Below are positions 56,620 to 64,000 of a DNA stretch of 64,000 nt, one piece after another. This stretch comes from Cunninghamia lanceolata. Its lineage: Eukaryota; Streptophyta; Pinopsida; Cupressales; Cupressaceae. The translations under genes were made by a program, and so were the position numbers. The stretch's first letter is position 1, and each line of letters begins with the position of its first letter. The notes beneath the pieces were generated by a model. It saw nothing but the letters and a program-made list of their open reading frames with translations. It had not been told where the DNA came from and searched no databases. Where the stretch lies: positions 3,844,001 to 3,908,000 of the forward strand of contig BSBN01000781.1 in the NCBI GenBank assembly GCA_027924645.1. Direction: 5' to 3'.

Positions 56620-58693
56620 TGTTGGGTGAATATTTTGTCGTTTAGCTAACTAATGGCAAAATGGTTATATCAACCACAGTGTGATGAGATAAATCTCTTC
56701 TCTCAGCAAGGGGAGGTTCCCTTTTAACTATTACAAACTTATTTACACTAAATACTAGCTTTGGGGGTGTGTTAGATTCATCCTTTTCTCTTCTTTCAAA
56801 AAAGATGTTTGCAATGTTTCATGGTAATATTCAATAATGCTTGTACACTTAAACAATAATCAACAATATTCTTGTAAGTTGAAGCACAAAGTCTTTCAAC
56901 TTACTTCACAAAAATATTCACGAACCAAGTGAATAATCTCAAGTACAAAGTCTTCAAATTATCCCCAGAAAGATTTTAAAAGTAACCGTATCACCAGTTG
57001 GAGCACAAAGTCTGTCAACTAACAACATCACTGATTCACGCGAATGTGATTGAAAATCATAGCACAAAGTCTACAAGTTCTCAACACGATTCATATACAA
57101 AGTGAACAACTATAAGATCAAAGTCTTTATAATCCTTCACTAAGAAATGCTTTCAACACACATAGATTCAAGGAAATAATATAACACAAAGTTTATATAA
57201 CTTATCTTGAATGTCCTCCAATCATAATAACCAAGCACCACTTTATCCAATCAATCAACAAGAGAAATCAGCAAAAATGCCATATGTACATCCTCGCTCA
57301 TACAAATTTGATTCAACGCAAAGTTTGATATCAAAACTCGCCTTCTTTATTGATTAGAATTGATCATACAATTTGAACACAAAGTCTCAAAGTTGAGTCT
57401 CAATTTGGGCAGCACTTTGTTGCATAAGATTAAAGATATCTATTACAATAGAGGCCCTCTTTATTTATAGGGAGGAGCCTGGAGCAAAAATAGGAAATTT
57501 ACAACTACTTTGACTTATTCAAAAATAGGAGTCCTTATTGATTTGGGACTTCCTAAGTTTTTACATGTAATTACATATGAGAAAAGTACATGTAAATATG
57601 TCCAAAACTGATTCAAAAGTACATATGAAAAATAGAAAATATACTAAGGCAAAGATCACATTTATCAACTCCCATCAACATCCTTCTTGAGAGAAACTTC
57701 CATCCATTGTTATCACCATTTGCATCTCTAGGCTGTTTGGTCCAAAAGTGTCCTCGGAAATGACACAAGTTCTTGTTACTGAAACTTTCATGAAGGTAGC
57801 AACCTTCACATGTTTACCTAGAACTACCTTGAGAATGTCCAAGGTCAACTGTGTATCTGACAACTTATCCATAGGAGCCACTGAGAAAGCTTGATCTTCG
57901 AACTCCTTTGGATCATGTTATTGAATGCCTGTCTTTTCATTTGTGGAAAGAAACTTTTGGTCTCTTTGACTGGAAATTACAGTAGCGAGGGAGAATTGAG
58001 CATGTGCATGGGCTTTGAAGGGCTAAAGTGCAATTAGAGCGAAAAATTGAGTGAAAATGGTCTAAAATTAACAACTCAAAAAATTTCCCAGTTAGAAAAT
58101 TTTCAGGAAGTGAGTGCACGGGTGGCAACAATTGCCGCCCTTGCATGTGGAGGAAATTGCTTTTGTGCATGAGCGGCAAAAATCGCCAATGCATGTGACA
58201 AAAGACTTAACATTCACGGGTGGCAAAAATCACCGCCAGTGCATGTGACAAAAGACTTAACATTCACGGGTGGCAAAAATCACCGCCAGTGCATGTGACA
58301 AAGGACTTAACATGCATGGGTGGAAAAAATCGCCGCCAGTGCATATGACAAAGGGACCAACATGCACGGGCGCCAAAAATCACTGCCCTTGCATGTAACA
58401 AAGGGCTTAACATGCACGGGTGGCAAAAATCACCACCAGTGCATATAAAGATGCAATGGAGGCAAAAATCACCACCAGTGCATATAACAAAAAATTACTA
58501 ACTCCTAAAAAGTGAAATTTTCAATTAGACTTGTTTTGCAAAATTCAAGAAATCGACACAAGTTGACACTCGAAAGGATGTTCCAAGGCTAGGAGACCAT
58601 GCACGAGGGCAAATGTGATTCACCTTATTTTTCTTGTTTAGAGTTGTAGGCTACAAAATGGACAAATTTTGTAGGGGTCATCCTACAAATTGA
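56620..58693 (-). repeat. TRGAG-2 right LTR (5' LTR)
   Basis: Aligned with the left LTR from TGTTGGGTGAATATT to CCTACAAATTGA. It carries the hairpin array (about 56875-57405), the TATA box (57461-57469) and an expanded minisatellite with about eight units (58110-58490) against six in the left copy. The last ~24 bp of the LTR are missing. Confidence 0.87.
58110..58490. repeat. minisatellite, ~50-bp unit, about eight copies, right LTR of TRGAG-2
   Basis: Same unit as at 41680-41965. Copies start near 58114, 58166, 58213, 58263, 58313, 58361, 58411 and 58450. The third and fourth share TTCACGGGTGG and are near-identical over their ~50 bp, suggesting a recent duplication. Confidence 0.88.
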
Positions 58694-59860
58694 TGAAAAT
58701 AATGTAAAATAATAACCTCAAAATGATGACGTTATAAATCTTTTGAGTTATTGTTATCTTTTAATGCAAGGGAGAGTAAAGGGGAGTGTGTGGAGGTCTT
58801 TATTGCCTTGGAGGAAATATATCTTGGACTGTGGAGATGTGGTAGACACATGCCAGTAATATAGCGTCTTGTTTTGCCTTGAGGGTAGAAAGGATTGACT
58901 TAGTCTATTTGATGGTTAGTAGTTGGTTTCTTTTGGAAAGGGTATCTGGGACTGTTTTATTACTCTTAGAGTCCTTTTGGACTTGTTTTCATGACTCTTC
59001 ATGTTTGACTAAGTCCTAATGGACTTTTTTCTTGCATTGTGGACACTTTTGGAGAGGATATAGGCACTATATTTCAGGCTTTTATGTGCATCCGACCCCA
59101 ATCAATTTGACATTCCTTCTATTGTGGAACCACTTGGATAGTGGTGGATATAGTCACTCTTGTGACTCTATTGTACTCAATTTTGATTATGCTACTTGGA
59201 GAGACTTGTGATTTTGTGGTCCTTGCTCTAGATTTTGGCAAATTTGTAACTCATTTTACTAGTTTACTTGATATGATATACAGTGGGAACCTTGGAGATT
59301 GTTTATTGGAGATTGTGCCTATTTATCTTATACATTTCTATGCTCATTATCTAATTTGATAGAGTTATCTGTGAACTAAGTTTATTTCCTTTTAATTTTT
59401 GTCTTGGAAAAGAGCCTTTTTTGCATAAAATACTTATGCAGGTTACAAGTTGTGTCTAGATACGCATTAATATTAAGTGTGAAATTACTTTTCCTCTTAA
59501 GAATTCTAGAACTACAGACTTGCTTGTGAAATATTTATGCAGATGTATAACTGATAAGTTGTGCAAGAGCTATTTTAATCATTTTAACAAGTGTTTGGGC
59601 TGATATTTTCATGTTCCTCATTTAAGATAGGTGTATCACCCTTAGAGTTAAATTTCAGTTGCAGAATAGATATTCCTTACCCTTTTCTTGTCATAGTCAT
59701 AGAATAGTAAAGTCTTAGGTGATATAAAGTTAGGAAGCCGGCCTTCTCCAGAGGTTGACTTCTCCTTATAAAGTGACCCACAGCTTTAGAGGTCTTCCCA
59801 TGTTTCATCAAATAGGTTAATTTCTACAAATTAGTTAGGGTGCATATTTAGGTGATAACA
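58694..59860 (+). repeat. LARD-2 3' LTR, part 3
   Basis: 59201-59860 aligns with 27995-28655 of the 5' LTR (GAGACTTGTGATTTTG... to GATAACA). 58694-59200 falls in the part deleted from the 5' copy. It ends GATAACA followed by the GTTAT duplication. An ORF at 59141-59359 is LTR sequence, not a gene. Confidence 0.85.
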
Positions 59861-59865
59861 GTTAT

Positions 59866-60537
59866 TTTTGGAAAGTTTGCATTTGGGCACAAATTGAGGT
59901 AAAAATTTAAAGGAAGATTTGTAAATGAAAAATCAGTCCTTTGGCGAAGGAATCACACAAAGAGCGTTTGTGAGCTGAAAGATATTAAAGTTTTTGTTTC
60001 TCGAAAAATGTGTGAAAATGATTCAAATTTAGGTTTGAGGCACTAAATGGTCCCATATGGGCCTGAAAATAGGCAAAACCAGCAAAGCAAGTTCTTAGTG
60101 TGCAGAGCACTCCACATGCTTTCTAGTGCTTCAAACAGTTCATCAATCGGACACCCAGATCAAAAGTTATGGCTCCTGAAAGTTGACCTATTTCTGGAGG
60201 GAGATGCAAAATTTGAAATTTGGCTGGAGGCCATCAAAAAGGCTATCAATAACCGTTTTTGGGAACCCTTTGAAATAGTAGAGATAAGGGGGATAGTGTA
60301 GAGTCAAGAATAGGTAGGAAAATAGAAATCCTAGCTGATTTGGGGTTATAGAAGGTAGAAGATTCTAGGGTCTTGAGATAGGTAGCTGTAATGTGTTGCA
60401 GCCTATGGAGGATTGATTCCTCTAATTGTATTTGAGCTTCTATAATGTAATGAGTTGTCCAAATCAATAAAATAATATTCTATTTTCTATGTGTAATTTT
60501 TTTTTTTGTGTATTTTGTGATTCATCCCCCTCCATCA
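59866..60537 (+). repeat. Gypsy-3 5' LTR, part 2
   Basis: Resumes after LARD-2 and ends CCATCA, two bases before the primer site. Together with 25509-25691 it gives an LTR of about 850 bp, close to the ~820 bp of Gypsy-1. It contains an AATAAAATAA stretch and a T-run near its end. Confidence 0.8.
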
Positions 60538-60539
60538 AG

Positions 60540-60552
60540 TGGTATCAGAGCA
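60540..60552 (+). other. Gypsy-3 primer-binding site (initiator Met-tRNA)
   Basis: TGGTATCAGAGCA, a perfect match to the expected complement, two bases after the LTR end. Confidence 0.93.
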
Positions 60553-60638
60553 AGGGTTCCTGAGTGTGTAGATAGATCGCCGACCATGAGGTAGTTTGCA
60601 CCAGGACCTGAGGTTGTGGGTTTGCTATAGAGAACAAA

Positions 60639-61700
60639 ATGCCTCAACGAAGAAATCATGTTGGGAGAAATGCTTTGATAGAAGAGGGTTTTAGAGCCCT
60701 ACAAAGCAAATTTATGCATTGCAAGAGGAGCTGCGAAGAGGGTTTGAGTCAAGAACAAGAGAGGAAAGCGAATATGAAGCTAAAGAAGACCTATCTGAAG
60801 AAGAACAAGAAGTTGTAGGAGATCCTATAGAAGTTAGGTTATTGAGGACCATTTCGAAGATCAGAAAAAGGCCTAGGATCGAAGTTTCTACCTATTCTAT
60901 AGATTTGAATCTAGAATAGCTTATTGATTGGATCAATGACATGGAGGAATATTTCAAGTATGAAGATGTGGAGGACCCAGATCAAGTCAAGTTTGCAAAA
61001 ACAAAGTTGAAGGGCCATACTAGTATTTGGTGGAAGGAGGTCCAATTGGAGAGAAATAGCTGAGAGGAAAATGAAAGATCACCAGATGGGATTGGATGGT
61101 GGACAAACTAAAGAAGCAGTTCATTCCTATGGACTATGAGATGGAGTTGTTGAAGAAGATGCAAGGATTGAAGCAAGGTAACAAGTCTATCAAGGAGTAT
61201 ACAAAAGAGTTTTATAATATTACTATCAGGATAGATCATGTAATGGTCACCAAGGAGAAGGTAACCCATTACATTAATGGGTTGAGGCCAAGTATTTAAG
61301 AGGAGTTGAGCCTGGTCAGAATGACCACCATAGAAGATGCGTACCAATTTTCCCTGAAGGTGGAAGAGAAGCTAGATAAAAGATTCAAAAGCAAGCAAAG
61401 AGGAAGAGGTCAAGGCGAAAGGACTGGTGGAAGATCCTATGGAGGCCGAAATGAAGATCAAAAGAAAAGTGAAGAAGCTGGCACCAGTCAAAATCAAAGA
61501 GGAGATAATGCCTACTACCCTCATGACTAGAACAATGGTGAGAAAAGAGGAAGAGGCCGACTTGGGCAAGGACCTAGAAGAGAAGGTTTTAGAGGAACCT
61601 ATTTCCAATGTGGAGAAGAAGGGCATTGAGCATACAAGTGTCCACAACATCAAGGAAGGACAAATAGAAGACCTAAAGGTAATGCACAAGTTGCACATGT
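60639..61700 (+). pseudogene. Gypsy-3 gag with zinc knuckle
   Basis: Starts at the ATG at 60639 (MPQRRNHVGRNAL) about 90 bp after the primer site. A frameshift near 60710 moves to the frame at 60719, with an acidic segment (EEEQEVVGDPIEVRLL). The gag domain covers 60900-61330: LIDWINDMEEYFKYEDVED, TSIWWKEVQLERN, then, after another shift, QFIPMDYEMELLKKMQGL, EFYNITIRIDHVM and THYINGLRPSI. An Arg/Gly-rich linker follows. A knuckle FQCGEEGH-AYKCP lies near 61605-61645 in yet another frame, with TGA at the variable position. Stops are mostly TAG. Confidence 0.87.
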
Positions 61701-62300
61701 AGATGACGACGCACAGTTTGAGCATTCTGAAGATGCTGAAAGGGGAGAAACCCTAGCTGTCATAAAAACCTTGTTGAATGAGGAGAAAGAACTAGATCAA
61801 ATGAAGAGTTTATTCCACATAAGGTGCAAATGTGAAGGTAAGTGTTGTGATATCATTATTGATAGTGGAAGCACTGACAATCTTGTTTCAAAGGAGATGG
61901 TTAACAAGTTGAAGTTGAAAAGAAGAAAGCATCCACATCCGTATCGGATTGCATAGTTGCAGAAGGACCATAAAGTTTTGGTCAATGAGTAGTGTTTAGT
62001 CAAGTTCAAGATTGGGGACTACCATGATGAGGTGTTGTGTGACATCATACTGATGGATGCATGTCATATGCTATTGGGGAGGTCATGGCAGTATGATAGG
62101 TGCACTGTCCATGATGGCCATGCAAACACATACTCCATGACAAAGGATGGAGTTCGTCATAAGTTGAAGCCCTTGAAGGAGGTGAAAGAAAAAGTATGTA
62201 GTACTGCCAGAATTTGCTTAGTAGATGGCAATAAATTTTTTAAGGGTATGAAGCATGAGCATCATTGCTTTGCATTGATTCCTAAGATTAGTTAAAAGAA
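61700..62300 (+). pseudogene. Gypsy-3 aspartic protease
   Basis: The catalytic motif IIIDSGSTDNLVSKEM lies at about 61850-61900 after KCEGKCCD, followed by KLKLKRRKHPHPYRIA. Two in-frame TAG codons come next, near 61955 and 61990, then KFKIGDYHDEVLCDIILMD, CHMLLGRSWQYD and the link segment HANTYSMTKDGVRHKLKPL. The frame ends with TAA near 62296. The protease would release mature gag and pol proteins. Confidence 0.88.
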
Positions 62301-63000
62301 TGTGAAGATGTACCAGCAGAAGTCTCAGATCTATTGGAAGAATTTTAAGATATTATCTCTAATAATGTTCTAGAAGGTTTACCACGAGTGAGGAAGATAA
62401 GTCATCAAATGGATTTGATACCAGGAGCCAGTTTGTTGAATAAGGCAGCCCACAGAATGACTCCAACAGAGAATGAAGAGTTGAATAGACAAGTTCACGA
62501 GTTGTTAAGGGACTGATAAGGGAGAGCCTAAGTCCATGTGCGATACCTGTAGTGCTAGCACCGAAGGAACATGGAGAGTGGAGAATGTGTACAGATTCCT
62601 GAGCCATCAACAAGATCATGATCAAGTACAGATTTTCATTGCCCAGAATGGATGACATAATGGATTGTTTGAGTGGAGCCAAGTACTTCACAAAGATTGA
62701 CCTGAAGAGTGGGTATCACCAGATCCAAATCAGAGAAGGAGATGAATGGAAGACAACCTTCAAGACAAAGGAAGGTTTGTATGAGTGGTTAGTCATGCCA
62801 TTTGGACTAACCAATGCACTGAGCACATTCATGCAACTCATGAATGAGGTATTGAAAGAGTTTTTGGGTAATTTTGTTATTGTTTATTTAGAGGACATTT
62901 TGATTTTCAGTAAGACTTAGGATGAGCATCTAATGCATATCAAAAGAGTTTTAGAGAAGTTGAGGGAGGAGAAGTTGTTGATTAATCTAAAGAAATGCAG
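62300..63000 (+). pseudogene. Gypsy-3 reverse transcriptase
   Basis: RT blocks in order: HQMDLIPGASL near 62405, [19 protein letters not shown] with a frameshift after [18 protein letters not shown], then the open frame 62618-62920 with [46 protein letters not shown] and the catalytic motif, here [11 protein letters not shown]. The second catalytic residue is kept but the first Asp after Leu is Glu, unlike YLDD in Gypsy-1, which should impair activity. A TAG follows SKT; the frame then continues at 62933 as [13 protein letters not shown]. Confidence 0.9.
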
Positions 63001-63690
63001 TTTTACAAAGAAGGAGTTGGTATACCTCAGATTTGTTGCCTTAGAGGAAGGTCTTAAGATGGACCCAGAAAAAGTAAGGGCTATCATTCAATGGCCAACA
63101 CCAAGGAGTGCTATAGAGGTAAGATCTTTTCATGGTTTAGCAAATTTTTACAGAAAGTTTATCAGGAATTTTAGTAGCATTTGTGCACCCCTAACTGAGA
63201 CAATGAAAGGGGATAGAAAAGAGTTTAGATGGACTATAGGAGCAGCCAAGAGCTTTGATACATTGAAACAGAAAGTCATAGAGCAACCTGTTTTGGCACT
63301 TCTAGATTTCAATAAGGTATTTCAGGTAGATTGTGATGCTAGTGGTAGTGTCATAGGAGTTGTTTTGAGTCAAGAAGGTAAGCCCATTTCCTATTTTAGT
63401 GAGAAGCTTAATGACGCCAAGAAAAAGTATTTTATTTATGATCATGAGTTTTATGCTAAAGTTCAAGCTTTGAAGAAATGGAGACATTATTTGTTGCCAA
63501 AAGAATTTGTTTTATATACTGATCATCAGGCTTTGTAGTATCTTAATAGTCAAGGAAAGTTGAATCAAAGGCACTTAAAATGGGTTGAGTTTTTATAGAG
63601 TTATACTTTTGTTTTGAAATGCAGGAGTGGGAAGTCCAACAGAGTTGTAGATGCTTTGAGTAGAAGGCAAAATTTGTTGATAGAAATGAA
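63000..63690 (+). pseudogene. Gypsy-3 RT connection and RNase H
   Basis: The frame 62933-63538 reads [19 protein letters not shown] (RT thumb end), then RNase [66 protein letters not shown]. After TAG at 63536-63538 the same frame resumes as YLNSQGKLNQRHLKWVEFL, TAG, then CRSGKSNRVVDALSRR. RNase H residues D (in VDCDAS), E (in DHEF) and D (in YTDH) are all present. It would degrade the RNA of the RNA-DNA hybrid. Confidence 0.9.
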
Positions 63691-64000
63691 GATAGAGGTT
63701 GTTGGGTTTGGTGAGCTCAAAAGTTTGTATCTTGAAGATCTAGATTTTACAGAGGCTTGGAAAGCTTGTTTGGAACCTATTACTTTGGATAGTTCAAAAT
63801 GGTTGGATTTCATAATCCAAGATGGCATGTTGTTTAGAGGAAGCCAGTTGTGCATTCTGATGAGTTCCATGAGAGAGAACTTGATTAAGGAGAAGCATAG
63901 TGGACACTTTGGTTGAGATAAGACAATTGCTATTTTTGGTGAGCATTATAATTGGCCATAGTTGCAACAAGACATGAAGAAATTTGTGCAGAGTTGTAGA
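63690..64000 (+). pseudogene. Gypsy-3 integrase zinc finger (partial at window edge)
   Basis: After the RNase H the frame continues with LKSLYLEDLDFTEAWKAC and a DGMLFRGSQLCIL segment, then the HHCC integrase zinc finger: EKHSGHFG (the His pair), a TGA stop, and LQQDMKKFVQSC at the right edge. The integrase core lies beyond base 64000. Confidence 0.85.

Larger units (their letters stand above)
40186..58693 (-). mobile_element. TRGAG-2: non-autonomous LTR element with gag only, interrupted by TRGAG-3
   Basis: LTRs start TGTTGGGTGAATATT at 40186 and 56620. On the minus strand the primer site (56597-56614) and a gag frame follow the right LTR. Without TRGAG-3 the interior is only about 2.07 kb (42188-42390 plus 54756-56619), too short for pol. 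The left LTR probably ends at 42187 (GATAACA). The right LTR loses similarity after 58693, about 24 bp early, so its outer end seems eroded and the target duplication cannot be confirmed (left flank ATATT). Confidence 0.87.
25692..59860 (+). mobile_element. LARD-2: large non-autonomous Tat/Athila-like LTR element with nested insertions
   Basis: LTRs start TGTTACCTAAA (25692 and 31216) and end GATAACA (28655 and 59860). The flanks GCTAT (25687-25691) and GTTAT (59861-59865) form a five-base duplication with one transition. The 3' LTR is in three pieces, 31216-34298, 39768-40185 and about 58694-59860, about 4.67 kb in total; the 5' LTR is 2964 bp because of an internal deletion. The interior (28656-31215) has a TGGCAGGCACGGTGGGAC primer site resembling the TGGCGCCGTTGCCGGGGA type of Tat/Athila elements. 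It has one long unknown coding frame and no pol domain. Confidence 0.87.
25509..64000 (+). mobile_element. Gypsy-3: Ty3/Gypsy element with LARD-2 nested in its 5' LTR, runs off the right edge
   Basis: The LTR start at 25509 (TGATGCAGGAGCATC) is cut after 183 bp by LARD-2 and resumes at 59866, ending at 60537 before a perfect initiator-Met primer site. Gag, protease, reverse transcriptase, RNase H and the integrase zinc finger follow up to base 64000. The target was a Helitron helicase. Most of its stops are TAG. The two LTR halves plus interior explain 25509-25691 and 59866-64000; everything between belongs to the nest. Confidence 0.9.

Noticed and set aside
59141..59359. 72-codon hydrophobic ORF
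   Set aside because: Part of the LARD-2 LTR; the equivalent stretch near 28020-28160 does not keep the frame as a gene would.
1..64000. Host protein-coding gene
   Set aside because: Every frame with recognisable domains belongs to a mobile element; no exon chain with plausible splice sites and a cellular domain was found. The possible captured exon in the TRGAG-3 LTR is listed separately with low confidence.

Overview
This window is plant nuclear DNA made almost entirely of transposable elements. I found no convincing host gene, rRNA or intact tRNA gene. The evidence is plant-type LTR retrotransposons (initiator-Met-tRNA primer sites of the form TGGTATCAGAG, Tat/Athila-like primer sites, Copia and Gypsy polyproteins), a LINE 3' end and a Helitron PIF1-like helicase. 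The nested, slowly decaying insertions suit a very large genome; a conifer or other gymnosperm is my guess, not shown by the sequence.

Left part (1-11312): a minus-strand Copia element runs in from the left edge (integrase, protease, gag, primer site, 1250-bp LTR). Then come about 1.6 kb of unassigned DNA, a decayed LINE 3' end, a TCTA/AT microsatellite, a decayed Gypsy element (Gypsy-1: LTR, gag, protease, RT, RNase H) and a short Copia-like LTR with its primer site.

Middle (11313-25508): Gypsy-2 has lost most of pol. Its 5' LTR was hit twice. One hit is LARD-1, a minus-strand non-autonomous LTR element with one 280-codon ORF of unknown function; its right LTR in turn carries a 2.07-kb LTR-like insertion with a perfect TGGTG duplication. 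The other is a 558-bp solo-LTR-like insertion with a very GC-rich block. A decayed Helitron helicase follows.

Right part (25509-64000) is one set of nested insertions. Gypsy-3 (continuing past the right edge) begins at 25509. Its 5' LTR is split by LARD-2, whose target duplication is GCTAT at 25687 and GTTAT at 59861. The 3' LTR of LARD-2 is split twice: by TRGAG-1 (34299-39762, duplication AATTG) and by TRGAG-2 (40186 to about 58693). The interior of TRGAG-2 is split by TRGAG-3 (42391-54750, duplication CTTCA), the youngest insertion, whose 3089-bp LTRs differ at only about 13 sites by eye.

All four complete elements of this nest lack reverse transcriptase and integrase: LARD-2 has an unknown repeat protein, TRGAG-1 gag-protease, TRGAG-2 gag only, and TRGAG-3 gag-protease followed by a series of zinc-binding-like modules. 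They must have been copied by enzymes supplied in trans. TRGAG-1 resembles Gypsy-3 in gag, protease, primer site and LTR ends, so a relative of Gypsy-3 is a plausible helper. The most unusual signals are the repeated Cys/His modules of TRGAG-3, the FWDDL-repeat frame of LARD-2, a 60-bp-period hairpin array in the TRGAG-2 LTRs, and the palindrome- and TGACGTCA-rich LTRs of TRGAG-3.
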